Of a stretch of DNA of 64,000 nucleotides, positions 1 to 11,769 are shown piece after piece. A program made the translations under genes and the position numbers. Numbering within the stretch: position 1 is the first letter of the stretch; every line of letters begins with the position of its first letter. Below the pieces are notes generated by a model. The model was not told the origin of the DNA and did not search any database. It saw only the letters and a list, made by a program, of their open reading frames with translations. Source of the stretch: Silurus meridionalis (taxonomy: Eukaryota > Chordata > Actinopteri > Siluriformes > Siluridae); contig NC_060906.1 in the NCBI RefSeq assembly GCF_014805685.1, positions 5,371,715 to 5,435,714 on the forward strand, in the 5' to 3' direction.

Positions 1-59
1 ATATTAAGGTGGAATAGTTTTAAGAGGAGTCATTCAGTGCGGCCTGCGGGGCAACGTAC

Positions 60-330
60 TTTGATGCTGCTGCTTTGTTTTTACTCTGCTTTGTTTTACT
101 TAATTTTGTATGCTTTGTGTTACTTTACTTTGTCTGCTTTGCTAGCTTTGTTTATGCTTTGTTTTTCTTTGTTTTGTTTTACTTTACTTTGTTTGCTTTG
201 CTAGCTTTGTTTGCTTTGCTAGCTTTATGCTTGTTTGCTTTGCTAGTTTTGTTTATGCTTTGTTTTACTTAATTTTGTATGCTTTGTTTTACTTTACTTT
301 GTTTGTTTGCTAGCTTTGTTTATATATTCA
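60..330. repeat. CTTTG-rich low-complexity tandem repeat
   Basis: The stretch is built from irregular copies of a unit close to TTTGCTTTGCTAGC and TTTACTTTG. It yields long ORFs made of F, L, C and A only, which are repeat artefacts and not genes. Unit boundaries are ragged, so this is an old or unstable array. Confidence 0.85.
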
Positions 331-499
331 TTCAAACAACATTCAATTATTATTTCTATTTCTTGTGTGATTTAAATTTGGTTAACAGTGTCTTTGTTAT
401 AGGAACCGAGGCTTCAGGCAGACGGCTAGTTGGCCTTGGCGTGCGGTGGTGGGACTCTATCACAGGGTGCAGTGTGTTCACGCTTGGTCTTACCGTGTT

Positions 500-800
500 T
501 GTGTGAGTGTGTGTGGTGCTCTTGTGCATTTGGTGTTATGCTCCTGGCGATATAGTAGCCGCATACTCATTAGGCTAGTTTACCTGCTTTAGGTAAGCCT
601 CGGTTTCCTTTTATGCCTATTTTATTCCAGCCCATGTTTTAAAAGTAATATTTATTGTGAAATAAAACATTTTTTTGTATCTTTGGTATCCACGTCTCTT
701 GCCTCTGTTTATTGAAACCACGTACCTGTGTCTTTTGTAGGTGATTTAATTTATAATAGTGTTCCCTGTTAACAGGGTGGCGTAGTCAGCTGAGTTATAG
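500..800 (+). mobile_element. Possible LTR 3' part with adjoining primer-binding-like site
   Basis: An AATAAA signal at 661-666 is followed about 110 nt later by a sequence ending GTTAACA (768-774), then three bases and TGGCGTAGTCAGCTGAG (778-794). The order poly(A) signal, CA-ending boundary, short spacer, TGG-starting motif resembles an LTR retrotransposon's R/U5 and primer-binding site. I found no matching second LTR, gag or pol in the window, so this would be a solo or truncated relic. It could also be chance. Confidence 0.25.
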
Positions 801-1074
801 TTTCTGTCTAATTAACGTCCCGCCACACATGGAAGTGCATACTTGTCAACCACAATGAAGTAGGAGTGAATGGTGCTCTGTGTGGATCCCTGGGCGAGAA
901 GGTAGGGCTGACTGCTTTGGGTGATGTTGCCTAGATGCTGCTGCACACTGGTTCCAACCTACCAACAAAACACATTCAACAGAATTGTTTTGGTGACTAA
1001 CTTCTGACAATAGATCATATCACCGCCAACTGTGCACATGATTGAGGTGATGGAAGATATATTTAAAACAACTG
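801..1074. other. No recognisable feature
   Basis: Unique-looking sequence with no convincing ORF, RNA gene or repeat that I can name. Confidence 0.5.
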
Positions 1075-1741
1075 TTGAAGAATTTGTTCACTTTGAAAAA
1101 TGTTTTTGCTGATAATTTACTCACCCACATGTCAGCCAAGATTCATGTCTTTCTTTCTTCAGTCGAAATAAATGTAGGTTTTTGAGGAGAACATTTCAGG
1201 ATTTTTCTCCATATAATGAACCTCCATGGTGACCAATGGTTTGAGGGTTTAAATGAAGGGGCAAATGTCTGTCTCAATGTAGTTTCAAAGACTTGACAAT
1301 GCCCGCAGAGGAATAAGGGTATTATATAGAGAAACGACTGGCTGTTTTCAAAATAAAAATAATATACTTTTTAACCACACTTGGATCTTTCTGACATCGT
1401 GACGTAATGAGTGCCGCATCTTGAGATTCTACAACACTTTGTGGTATTTTTATTTTGAAAACGACTGATCATTTTTTGCTAGATAAGAACCTTATTTCTC
1501 TGCTGGGATCATATTGAGACTTTGAAGCTATACTGAGACAGACTTTCAACCCTCATTTGAACCCTCAAACCGTTGGTCACCATTTTAGTCCATTATATGG
1601 AGAAAAATCCTGAAATGTTTTCCTCAAAAACCTTAATTTATTTTCGACTGAAGAAAGAAAGACATGGACCTCTTGGATGACACGGGGGTTAGTAAATAAT
1701 CAGCAAAAAAAAAAAAAATATTAAGTGAACTAACCCTTTAA
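1075..1741. mobile_element. Fold-back MITE ending in TAACCCTTTAA
   Basis: The two ends are inverted copies of each other. The left arm (about 1085-1260: TTCACTTTG, then TTTACTCACCCACATGTCAG, then the Tct/Tttc-rich stretch and CAGGATTTTTCTCC) recurs in reverse complement at about 1550-1741. The right tip, read inward, is TTAAAGGGTTAGTTCACT, a tip common to abundant non-autonomous DNA elements in fish. It lies in an intron of the minus-strand relic that follows, its right tip a few bases past a splice donor. No transposase is encoded. Confidence 0.8.
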
Positions 1742-1747
1742 GCATAC

Positions 1748-4040
1748 CTTTTGAAATCTGATGAGCTGATCTACAGCTTGAAACGCAGAAAGCTTTCCCG
1801 GCCTCTTTCTACCGTGTGCAGATGGTGGTAGCAGATGTAGCAGCAGCAAAATGGCAGACATATCACTGTCCCAGCCTACAAATAAGTAAATAAAAACCTG
1901 GTTTACATTATGCCATAGCATAGCATTCAACATGACAACTTGCACCATTACGAAAATGTACACTACACACCTACATAACCCACAATAACAAGTAAAACAG
2001 TTCCATTCATACCATTCTCAACTTCAGCAGCTGACTCAGCATTGCACATCAAATCCAAGAGTTCTGTGGTGGGTACAAGTCCATGGCTTTCCTTTATTAC
2101 TTTTGCTTTAAAAGTGGTTGGCCACTTCTCCAAAAATTTGTTGGCCGTGGCCTCACCAAACAGAAATCTGAAATCTTGTTCTATCTGCAATGTAACACAC
2201 AAAAGTGATGAGTGATACATAATGCTACATTGGATATTTTGGTGATGCTGTGAATTAAGATGTCATACCAGTCCTGGTGTATCCAGAAATCGTGGGAAGA
2301 CCAAGAAGACATTTGATGATTTGGCTTCATCGTTGACTATTGCTTGCCGATATATGAAAGTCATTTTCATTTTGTCACGGACAGTCTTTTCATCAGCAGA
2401 GTGTCTCAAAACAGCAATAGCTGCTTCCACATCCTCATCAGATGGCGCTCTGTCAAAGGTGGAGGGCTGACAAACACGACCTGGCCCACCAACTTAAGAC
2501 AAAATAAAATGTTAAAAACTTTCTGTACAATTCACAGGTCACCAATATAATCACGTCACTGATCAGTAAACATACCTTTAGGAGATTTGCTGACTGAGGT
2601 ACCTCTTTACTCTGCTGTTTTTCTTTGTATGGTCTTCAATCGCCATGCAAGGTATCCTGAACCACTCTCTGGATCGTAGTAATGTTCCTAATTGATTATA
2701 AATACATTTTAAAGGAGTACTATTAACATTTCAAAGAGTGAATATGTGCATAATGTTACAATAACCCATTTACTTACATATCCATGTTGTGAGTATGGGT
2801 CTTCTAGATAGGGAAACAAAGCTACTATCCCCTGTGCATACATCACTCTGACACTTTTGGGGGGGGATGTCCTAGCATATGAATTCAAAGGTAACATCAC
2901 ACTCAAATGACATTGCACAACACAATTTATATAATTAATATTTATAAAATAATATCAATGTTTATTTACAGCCCAGCTATATGCTTAATGCTTACCCATG
3001 TGTTTCTGTCATCTCAGCAGCAAGTATGTTAATCATCTGTCTTCTGGTGGCATCTGTCAGGGATTTGGTTTTTCCATACTCTTGCATAATTTGTTCACCA
3101 CCAGGCTTTGATGTTAAGATTTTTTCAATCAAGTATAGGTGGAAATGTGCTTTCTGTTATTGTAAAACCATATGTGATAATGATTGAAAAAAAGTGTTAT
3201 CTAAAGAACACTATCCATGGTGAAACAACATTCAGATTGGACAATTTAAGCAACTTGGACTTAGCAATTTCCACCACTTACCGCTTTTGCCTCGTAGTGT
3301 ATGTGGCATGGCCTTTTAGGCTGGCTTCCTTCGGCAGCGGCTTCTTCTTCAACAGGGTCACACAGCGTGTAATTCAGGATGATGGTTTCATCAGATGTAC
3401 CCGAGCATGATGATAATTGAGAGGCACCTGTTCATTATGAAATTGGAACAAAATATAGAAACATACTACAAGAAAAAGTTACTGGTATTTGAGGACAATA
3501 AATGTTCTCATTCCAGCCTTTACACTAAACAAACTAATTTGTGAATTGTCTGAATAAATACCAAGTCCTCCATTGCCCAGCATGATTCTCAGAGTTCCAG
3601 GTGACTCCTTCACTATTTCTTCAAAACCTCCATGTCAACTTCTGTGCCTGACTGGTCATACACCTTAATGTCTGGCTGCGTGCTTTTTTTAATTCAGCGT
3701 GAATTTTAGACACGCTGTTTAAAAAATTTAATAAAAAACATGCATTCCCTTCTCACAAGATTTAAAGTTCATATTTAAGTTTGCCTCATGTATTTACTAA
3801 ATGATGAAGACAAGTATCTGCAGCCAATTTTATGTAACTGAAGAGAAAATGATTATTGACCTAACTAGATATCATAACATAATTGGTTAAAGCTGTATTC
3901 TTTTGTCATTGTGTGATGTATATGCTATAGCTTTAACCTAATGAACCCACCTTCTTTCAAAAAAAGCATTGAATGTCAACTCAGACATCTTGATGTATTT
4001 CTGCTCTTTCCCGAATTGAACACGCAACAGCATTTTGCCC
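1748..4040 (-). pseudogene. PB1/'SAMD3-like' fish family gene relic, multi-exon
   Basis: Minus-strand exons can be followed from a start codon at 4033-4031 (LLRVQFGKEQKYIKMSEL, a PB1-like start) through about 3690-3570 (KVYDQSGTEVD, then FEEIVKESPG in another frame), about 3430-3283 (acidic/serine linker), about 3130-2996 (GGEQIMQEYGKTKSLTD), about 2895-2778 (YAQGIVALFPYLEDP), about 2690-2590 (EHYYDPESGSGYLAWRLKTI), about 2496-2269 (DEKTVRDKMKMTFIYRQAI), 2184-2013 (IEQDFRFLFGEATANKF) and 1875-1748 (LLLLHLLPPSAHGRK). The last three junctions have clean GT and AG sites. From memory, fish proteins with this order are often named 'sterile alpha motif domain-containing protein 3-like'; their role is unknown to me. 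A frameshift near 3630 and a TAA in the 2.6 kb exon argue for a relic. The final exons are missing downstream. A 5' non-coding exon may end at the donor near 4697. Confidence 0.65.
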
Positions 4041-4794
4041 CTGTTAACAAAGAAAATATATATTCAAAATCATAATTTAGGGCTGGTTCAACTAAGAGTT
4101 ACCTATCCATTTCTCTCATGCATTACTTAGATGTTACACTGCAATTACAAATGGCGGCTGAAGACAAAGTTGTGCTGGTTGAATATAACGTTTATTTTCT
4201 ACAAATTAAAGCTAGTTAAAGTTAAGAGGCACAGTCTCAAATTAGCTACCAAATAACTGTGCCAAAGTTAGCTAGCTCATTGGCTATTTTAGTTCGAACA
4301 GTAATCCGTTAAAATTGTTAAGCCATGTTAAACAAACACGTCATGCAATCAGTGATCCAAGTTATCGTTTTATAAGACCAACATTAACTATCAGATGCAT
4401 GCTAACATTACCAGTATATATAAAAACCTAGATTAACATTGCCTGGGAAGCTAAAAATACATTAGCTAAGAATAGCTATTAACTGTATTAAATCTTTTGT
4501 TGTTATAGTGACGGAGTTAACGTTATTTTACGATAAAACATTCTGACCAACTTCATTCATGAAAATATTGCAACAAATTAAGGAACAGTTTGGCAGAGTA
4601 CGGATTGCTATAACTTGTAATATGACCTCACACTTTTAAAATTATGTAAAGTTAAAAAATACCGTTTTGGTGTGGACAACAAAGGATATTACTTACCTAG
4701 CAATATCAGTGATCTAGCGTTGCTCCTTCACAATCTTCCTCCACCGAAATTCGTGCTAACCGTTTGAGAAGCACAGCAGAGTGGCGGGTATTCA
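4041..4794. other. 5' intron/flank of the PB1/SAMD3-like relic
   Basis: AT-rich and without coding potential. Read on the minus strand, a consensus donor (CTAG|GTAAGT) near 4697 could end a non-coding first exon. Nothing else is recognisable. Confidence 0.4.
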
Positions 4795-4955
4795 TCACTG
4801 TTGTAGAGTTAAAATTGTCACTGCGTTTCTGCAGATTTTTACACTCACTTTTAACTCCACTGATAGAGCAACTTTACTCCCCAAAGTGTTGAAAATACTC
4901 TATCTGGGTTAAAATAACTTTACTCTGAAATATTAACACCCCATTTTTTACTGTG
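4795..4955. mobile_element. Short MITE with GAGTTAAA / TTTAACTC motifs
   Basis: The segment carries repeated inverted motifs (TAGAGTTAAAATTG, TTTTAACTCC, GGGTTAAAATAACTTTACTC) and ends ACTGTGTAGATAG beside a GATA array. A related stretch lies at 3340-3600 upstream of 33.6 kb (see 33340-33600). Many fish genomes hold such short non-autonomous elements; I cannot name the superfamily. Confidence 0.55.

Positions 4956-5034
<79 letters not shown>
4956..5034. repeat. (GATA)n microsatellite
   Basis: About 20 perfect tetranucleotide units, directly after the short MITE. Confidence 0.98.
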
Positions 5035-5887
5035 CAACAAAGAAAACTAATAATAGAGAAAGTGTTTGAATTCATTGTGCTGGATGATCAACACCTACCT
5101 CTTGCTGAGGATGTGGGATTTTAACACTTAATGGAGTTTTTGGAGACACGATTCTGTCCCAAATAAGTACAAGAAAGTGAGTGAATTCATTTTGAAATGT
5201 TTGGAAAATGTTTCCATGATCAGATTTACATCTGGAGCTCAGATGTGTGTCCTGTATATCATCATTAAGCCTGATTACTGAATTATTTTATTCTGATCTC
5301 TGGCATAATATATATATATAGTATATAATATATATCTAACAGCAAACTGGGTATTTATAGGTATTTATACTTTGGAGTTGTTTTTGAGTTAAAAACACTT
5401 GACGTATGGATTTTTCTTCTGTAAGCTTTTCGTGTGTAACTCCACCAGAAGCGCAGGAAAACGAGGCAGCAGAGCATTAAGCAGCGCTCATACTGAGCTA
5501 GGGATTAAAATCTGAACTAAAGATAGACTAAAGACACCAGGAAATGTTACATGTCCATGGGGAAATCATTCTTATTAGTAAATCATTAGTAAATCATTGG
5601 AACAGGTCAAAGCCATGCCAGTCACTGATAATGTAGGAAACTATCCAGCTAGTCAATTACTTGGTCACGACTGTCAGCCCTCACTTGAATGACTTTGTAC
5701 ACAAGAATGAACTCATAAATGTTCTTTTTTTATATTATATCTGATTCAGGAAACTTTTGTACAGGAGACACACACTTGCTGAGTGACAGTAAGAACTATC
5801 AATTTTATATGTATTTTCACTGTATATAGTATAGGAATCATTCAAGATCCCAACTCTCTACACTTTGTTGCAGCTGATGGATAACAT
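5035..5887. other. No recognisable feature
   Basis: AT-rich sequence with a small TA-rich patch near 5308-5335. No ORF, RNA gene or known repeat is apparent. Confidence 0.5.
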
Positions 5888-6118
5888 ACACTGATCAGCC
5901 ATTGTAATTAAAGCACTGACAGGTGAAGGGAATAACACTGATTACTGGGGCACATGTTAAAGGGTGGGATATATTAGACTATTAGGGAATTGCCTAATGG
6001 CAGTGGCCTCTTTCAGCAGGATCATGTGCCCTGAAACACTTCACATATTGTTCAGGAACGGTTTGAGGAACATGGCACAGTTCAAGGTGTTAACTTGGCC
6101 TCCAAGTTCCTGAATATC
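5888..6118 (+). mobile_element. Tc1-like transposon fragment
   Basis: It starts with ACACTGATCAGCCAT near 5888, the tip of a common fish Tc1-type element, then a GGGTGGGATATATTAG subterminal motif. It continues with coding-derived sequence that reads like the end of a Tc1 transposase (CAGTGGCCTCTTTCAGCAGG, TTGAGGAACATGGCACAG, TTGGCCTCCAAGTTCC). The interior is missing and the frame is broken. It is a deletion derivative, not an active element. Confidence 0.65.
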
Positions 6119-6486
6119 GTTGAATTTGAACAGATAAATCAGGATTGTATTGATGTGACTTTAAAAGTTATGCCTCCTAAAAACTACAATTTTGATAATA
6201 ACAATTTATCTATACATTTGAAGGTGAAAGAAGAATTCAAAAGGTTAACAGCAGTTGATCTGGAAATGTGATGTGTTGGTTGGGGACAGTGTGATGATGT
6301 AGTCTGGCATTTGTGTGCAGAGTGGGCTGAATAAAGAGGGTTTTAAGGATCAGAAAGGGGTGTTCAGTACTATAAGACAATACCAGGGGGACACTCCTGA
6401 AGTCCACTGTGATCTCCCCAGTCTTAATTATATAGCACAATTCTTCAAATGCTAATTCTGATTGCTTGAATAGAACCATAAAGAAC
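6119..6486. other. Unassigned sequence with a weak minus-strand ORF
   Basis: A 93-codon minus-strand ORF lies at 6237-6518, but its product matches no family I know and it runs into the next element. It could be a decayed exon of one of the fish multigene relics nearby. I cannot support a function. Confidence 0.3.
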
Positions 6487-7277
6487 TCACCAGACACTTC
6501 ATTAGGTACATCTTTCAAGTTTTGCCTTCAGAACTGACTTAATTATTCATGTCATAGACAAAAAGGTGCTAAAAATCTTTCTTAGAGGTTTTGGTCCATA
6601 TTGACATGATAGGATCATGGTGTGTTATCCTGCTGGTAATAGCCATCAGCAGATTGCAGAGAAATGGACATGGTCAGCAACAATACTCTAGTAGGCTGTG
6701 GCATTTAAACCATGTTCAGTTGGTATTATGGGACTTAAAGTGTGCCAAGAAAATATCCCCCACACCATTACACCACCACCAGCCTGAAGCGTTGATACAA
6801 GGCAAGATGGATCCATGCTTTTATGTTGGTTGCTCCAAATTCTGCCATGGCAAGGTTATAAATCAGACCAGGCATTGGTTTTCCAATATTTTGTTGTCCA
6901 ATTTTGGTGAGCACATGTGAAGTGTAGCCTCAGATTCCTGTTCTTAGCTGACAGGAGCGGAACCGTTGTGGTCTTCTGCTGCTGTAGCCCATCTGCTTCA
7001 AGGTTTCAAGTGTTGTGCATTCAGAGATGCTCTTCAGCACAGCTCGGTTGTAACAAGATGTTATTTGTGTTTCAGTTGCCTTTCTATCAGCTCAAACCAG
7101 TCTGGCCATTCTCCTCTGACCTCTGGCATCAACAAGGCATTTTCACCCAGGGATCTACTGCTCACTGGATATTTTCCTTTTTTAGACCCTTCTTTGTAAA
7201 CCCTAGAGATAGTTGTGTGTGAAAAGTTTGAGAAATACAGTACTCGAGACAAGTTGAACAGGTGTAACTAATGATGT
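6487..7277. mobile_element. DNA-transposon relic with CACTTCATTAGGTACA tip
   Basis: The left tip (ACACTTCATTAGGTACATC, near 6490) and right tip (CAGGTGTAACTAATGATGTC, near 7258) are degenerate inverted copies of a widespread fish element. The body contains its familiar segments: CCACACCATTACACCACCAC near 6760, CTGCTGTAGCCCATCTGC near 6980, CCTCTGACCTCTGGCATCAA near 7117 and TAAACCCTAGAGAT near 7197. Read on the minus strand these come from a broken transposase gene. A truncated inverse copy lies at about 39470-39850. Confidence 0.65.
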
Positions 7278-7741
7278 CTTGTTATAATGCTGGTATTAAT
7301 ACATTTGAGCAACAGTGCTTTAAAGTGAGTTGTGTTGTTTAGTAAAAGCCTGTGTAAAGACTTGTATTAGATTAATTTACTCACTTCCTTTAGTAGACTT
7401 CAGCAGCTGGATTTAGAACAAGCTGAAAGTGTTTCATGGTCTGTTTAGGAAGCCTATATAAAGATCATTACAATTACATTTATAAAAATGTTTTCTCATG
7501 TCATGTTTTGCACATGTCTGTATGGTAGAAAGTTGATTATTTCTTTTACATTGTTGTTACAGTAAAATGATGGCTAAAATAAAATCTTTTGACTATGTAT
7601 TTCACAGATCTTTAGTGTCTGCAGAAAAGGCAGGTGTTTGGAGGTGCAGTCACTGATGTGTAAGAAGACCAGTGGGGAGAAGAACACAGGCTTGCAAGCA
7701 ATACCCTATAATTAAACCGTTTTTTTTTGTTTGTTTTTTAG
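7278..7741. other. Left part of an inverted segmental duplication
   Basis: No gene of its own. Stretches around 7400-7560 and 7620-7700 recur in reverse complement at about 39130-39400 and 39000-39085, showing that this flank was copied together with the exon that follows. Confidence 0.6.
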
Positions 7742-8058
7742 TACAGTCATTGTGAACTGAACCCTGTTGACTTGAAACAACACACATTGAAGATTGTCAC
7801 CAAACGGGGTTCTACAGATGGCAGTCTTTTAGAGGCAGGGATTGTTTTGGAGGGTAAACAAGTGATTGCAGGATTAAAGAGCATTCCTGCAGCATGTCAT
7901 CCTGCTTGTCCTGATCTATGCAGTCAATCTGAGCTATCCCAAACCCCTGAGATACACATTTCAATTCTTCCAAAAATCTTTTAATGGAACTGTAATCAGT
8001 GGGAAACTGTTCCCAAAGATTCTGTCATTGAAAAACAAGTTGTTGAAATAAATGTGAG
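7742..8058 (+). pseudogene. Orphan terminal exon of the PB1/SAMD3-like family
   Basis: After a T-rich tract and AG acceptor the exon reads HCELNPVDLKQHTLKIVTK, then LLEAGIVLEGKQVIAGLKS, and, two bases out of frame from about 7898, VILLVLIYAVNLSYPKPL and a lysine-rich end with a stop near 8055. The related exon at 38961-38650 keeps GCATGTGTC where this copy has GCATGTC, so a 2-nt deletion broke the frame here. No upstream exons of the family are present nearby on this strand. It is a dispersed relic. Confidence 0.7.
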
Positions 8059-8355
8059 AGAAAGAGATAATGCCAAAATGCCAGGGTACACATACTTACA
8101 ATCACACATCTGTACACAGCAGCATACTGATATACATGCAATTTGCACTGAATTAGATGTGTATGATAAACCAACTAATCACATACTTTTAATTACTTTC
8201 AAAAAAACTATCCATCTATCTGTTTGAATGTTGTATTGTATATTAAGTTCCCAGAGAAATTAAGCACATCTGGTGCTTTTCATGGCTTCAGAGTAACAGA
8301 GAGCTGGTTCATTTTTCCTGCTAGATTTTAGGTTTTCACAGAGCGAGTATATAAT

Positions 8356-8356
<1 letters not shown>
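8059..8356. other. Flank shared with 38.3-38.65 kb in inverse orientation
   Basis: Non-coding. Phrases such as ATACTGATATACATGCAATT and AACTATCCATCTATCTGTTT recur in reverse complement at about 38480-38590, so this belongs to the inverted duplication. Confidence 0.6.
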
Positions 8357-8441
<85 letters not shown>

Positions 8442-9298
8442 TTGATCATAACAGACTCTTGTTCAGTTTAAGTGTAATTTTAACAAGTTAAATAAAAACT
8501 GTACATCGGCGATTTTGTAGTAGTAAATGCTACCGCCTGGTGGTAATATGAGGCATTGCAACTTGTCACCGAGCGGTACATTTGGTATTTCTACTCTGTT
8601 TCCACACGGGCGGTTTTTACTTGTCGGAAATGCGCTTCATGCCAGATTTTAGTGCTAATTTTAGACATGGCGACAAATATATATATTTTTTTAAATATCT
8701 GACTAAAGAAAGGACGTCGTGAATACATTTGTGTTGCGATTAAAGTTTTAATTTCGCCCATTTTATATTTGTTTTTTTATTAAAAATGGGCGAGTTCTCA
8801 GTGAATCATTAATAATTTAGCAAATTAAATAAAAATTAAATAAAATCGTTGTTTCTTTTATATATTCTATTAACTATTTTATAACATCTATCCTATTTTT
8901 ATGTATGTAGAATATTATTAGACATAGATAAATTACTAGTTAAATTATTTGAGTTTTTTATATTTATATAAGTATGGTTAAATTCTATAAAACGTATTAA
9001 AGAAATGATATTTGATTAATTATTTATGATTTACTGAAACGTTATAATTTTTTATTAAGAATATAAACAAATATAAATAACGAAATTGAAACCTTCAATG
9101 TAACACATTTAATCACGAAGTGTGTTTATTAGTCGGATATTTAAAAAAATAAAAAATAAACACAAAATTTTTGTTTTATTGATGTGCCAAGTCTCAAATC
9201 AGCGCTGAAGCGCAGGTCCGACAAGTAAAACCGTCCGTGTAGAAACAGAGCGAAAATACCAAAAGTACCGCTCGACAAGTTGCAATGCCTCATATTAC
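8357..9298. mobile_element. Fold-back element F1 with GATA end
   Basis: It starts with a (GATA)n array (8357-8438), then ATATTGATCATAACAGACTC, CATCGGCGATTTTGTAGTAG and GGTGGTAATATGAGGCATTG. The right side (9180-9298) carries the reverse complement of the same arm (CAATGCCTCATATTAC), cut by the scaffold gap. The arms are about 400-450 nt, so it would form a long hairpin. The AT-rich centre has no ORF. Copies are at 33655-34314 and 37231-38335. Confidence 0.8.
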
Positions 9299-9398
9299 NN
9301 NNNNNNNNNNNNNNNNNNNNNNNNNNNNNNNNNNNNNNNNNNNNNNNNNNNNNNNNNNNNNNNNNNNNNNNNNNNNNNNNNNNNNNNNNNNNNNNNNN
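9299..9398. other. Scaffold gap (100 N)
   Basis: Exactly 100 undetermined bases. It interrupts the fold-back element on the left and the 5' part of the L2 LINE on the right, so true distance is unknown. Confidence 1.
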
Positions 9399-11670
9399 AG
9401 CTGTATAATGTTATTGCCAAAGCTAAATCGACAACATGTCAGTTAGATCCAATTCCTACTAAATTACTGAAGGAAGTGTTATATACAACTGGTGAACCTC
9501 TTCTAAATATTATTAACTCCTCACTATCTTTAGGTCACGTCCCTAAATCCCTCAAGTTAGCAGTTATTAAGCCCCTCATTAAAAACCTAATCTGGATCCA
9601 AACACGTTATCAAATTACAGACCAATTTCAAATCTCCCATTTATGTCTAAGATTTTAGAAAAGATTGTCGCTGCACAGTTATGTTCCCACCTGCAAGAGA
9701 ACAATATCTTTGAAGAATTTCAGTCAGGTTTTAGGCCCCATCATAGCACAGAAACTGCTCTAGTTAAAATAACTAATGACCTGTTTTTAGCTTCAGACCA
9801 AGGCTTCATTTCGCTGTTGGTTTTACTAGATCTTAGTGCTGCATTCGACACTATAGACCATGATCTCCTCCTAGATCGCTTACAAAATTACATCGGCATT
9901 CAGGGACAGGCATTAAGCTGGTTTAAATCCTACCTGTCCGATCGTTACCATTTCGTAGATTTAAATGGAGAGCTATCCAGGCTAATGCAAGTAAATTATG
10001 GCGTGCCGCAAGGTTCAGTTCTAGGACCCCTGCTCTTCACAATATACATGCTTCCGTTAGGAAATATTATTAGAAGGCATGGAATTAGCTTCCATTGTTA
10101 TGCTGATGATACTCAGCTATATATTTCATCTAAACCAGGCGATACAGCTCAATTAACCCGGATAACTGAGTGTGTTAAGGAACTAAGAGATTGGATGACC
10201 CATAACTTTCTACTTTTAAATTCTGATAAGATTGAGATTTTGCTCATCGGCCCAAAAACTAGTATACAGACGCTCCAGCATCTCAACCTGCATTTAGACA
10301 GATGTTCTGTAACCGCTAGTTCAACGGTAAAAGACCTGGGTGTTATTTTAGACAGCGACTTGTCTTTCAAAAATCACATCAATCAAGTTACAAAAACAGC
10401 CTTCTTTCACCTTAGAAATATTTCTAAGCTAAGAAATATGTTGTCCATATCCGATGCAGAGAAGCTCGTCCATGCGTTCATGACCTCCAGAATAGACTAC
10501 TGTAATGCGTTACTAGGTGGATGTCCTGCATCATTAATAAACAAGCTTCAGTTAGTCCAGAATGCAGCAGCCAGAGTTCTTACAAGGTCAAAAAAATATG
10601 ATCACATAACCCCGATCTTATTGTCCCTACATTGGCTTCCTGTTAAGTTTCGAATAGACTACAAACTATTACTTCTCACTTATAAAGCACTAAATGGTTT
10701 GGCTCCCATGTATCTATCCAGTCTTTTAACACGCTACAATCCGCCACGCTCCCCGAGATCTCAAAACTCTGGGCTTCTAGTAGTTCCTAGAATAGCAAAG
10801 TCCACTAAAGGTGGTAGAGCATTTTCACATTTAGCTCCTAAACTCTGGAATAGTCTTCCTGACGGTGTTCGGGGCTCAGACACACTCTCCCAGTTTAAGT
10901 GTAGATTAAAAACATATCTTTTTAGCAAAGCCTACACATAACACACACCACATCATAACCTTGTGCTCCAGAACATCTGATCACATGCACATTATCAACT
11001 TGTGCTGTTAATATCATGAACAGCAGCTACGCTAATTCCTCTCCACTGCTTCTCTTTCTCTCCCCATCCCGAGACACCCTGAGGTTTGGCCAGCTCCAGT
11101 CACCTCCCACCTCGTGATGATTACGGACCTTTGAAGAAGTAGATGCCGAACTCACAAACATCCCGAACCATCTAGAGACGTACCAGTGACATTTGGATCC
11201 CACTACATGTGTGGAGTTTTGACATTGGACCTCCTGGAGTGTTTAAAGGCTCTGGCATGGAGAAGCTAATGCTGGATCTGTGGTGATCACAAATGCTGAG
11301 CTCATAAAACTCGGAGCTACTAACCATATAGACTGTATAAGACTGCAGAAAGAACATCACTTATAATCTTATACTCCAGTAATCATGTTAGTTCTCACTG
11401 TCCAGTGTTCTTTATTGTTGAAAGATTTATGATCAAACTCTTGATGTCACCCAAATCAGGATGGGTTCCCCTTTTGAGTCTGGTTCCTCTCAAGGTTTCT
11501 TCCTCATAACATCTAAGGGAGTTTTTCCTTGCCACAGTCGCCACGGCTTGCTCATCAGGGACAAATTCACACCATTCACCATCACTGTTGATTTGTGTAA
11601 AGCTGCTTTGAGACAATGTCTGTTGTGAAGAGCGCTATACAAATAAACTTGACTTGACTTGACTTGACTT
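9399..11670 (+). mobile_element. L2-clade LINE, 5' end lost in gap
   Basis: Coding sequence of a reverse transcriptase begins at the gap edge (LDPIPTKLLKEVL, in the frame of 9400-9600) and continues in the frame of 9643-10941. The 3' untranslated part follows, ending near 11640 with GCGCTATACAAATAAACTTG and a (TTGAC)n tail, as in fish L2 elements. A frameshift near 9600-9640 separates the two coding parts, so this copy is probably inactive. Confidence 0.9.
9643..10941 (+). CDS. L2 LINE reverse transcriptase ORF (C-terminal two thirds of ORF2)
   Basis: A 432-codon ORF encodes a non-LTR retrotransposon reverse transcriptase, which copies element RNA at a nicked genomic target. The start used is simply the first ATG after an upstream frameshift; in the intact element this is internal to ORF2. 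Visible RT blocks, by residue: [14 protein letters not shown] (about 28-41), [13 protein letters not shown] (about 62-74), [16 protein letters not shown] (about 120-135), the catalytic YADD (about 151-154, in CYADDTQLY), and a later [15 protein letters not shown] segment. The C-terminal third ([27 protein letters not shown]) is typical of L2. The endonuclease domain is missing because of the gap. Confidence 0.9.
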   Translation: MSKILEKIVAAQLCSHLQENNIFEEFQSGFRPHHSTETALVKITNDLFLASDQGFISLLVLLDLSAAFDTIDHDLLLDRLQNYIGIQGQALSWFKSYLSDRYHFVDLNGELSRLMQVNYGVPQGSVLGPLLFTIYMLPLGNIIRRHGISFHCYADDTQLYISSKPGDTAQLTRITECVKELRDWMTHNFLLLNSDKIEILLIGPKTSIQTLQHLNLHLDRCSVTASSTVKDLGVILDSDLSFKNHINQVTKTAFFHLRNISKLRNMLSISDAEKLVHAFMTSRIDYCNALLGGCPASLINKLQLVQNAAARVLTRSKKYDHITPILLSLHWLPVKFRIDYKLLLLTYKALNGLAPMYLSSLLTRYNPPRSPRSQNSGLLVVPRIAKSTKGGRAFSHLAPKLWNSLPDGVRGSDTLSQFKCRLKTYLFSKAYT

Positions 11671-11769
11671 ATGATGGTAAGATCACTTATGAAGTAAGAA
11701 TCTAAAAGAAAGTGCATAAAAAAAAGAAAGAGAAGAAAAAGAAAAAGGCTGACTTTCCTTTCCTCCACA

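Noticed and set aside
75..506. ORFs of 65 and 75 codons
   Set aside because: Composed of F, L, C and A from the CTTTG repeat; no gene-like composition.
4956..5034. Direct short repeats, possible CRISPR
   Set aside because: Plain tetranucleotide microsatellite in a vertebrate genome, no spacers.
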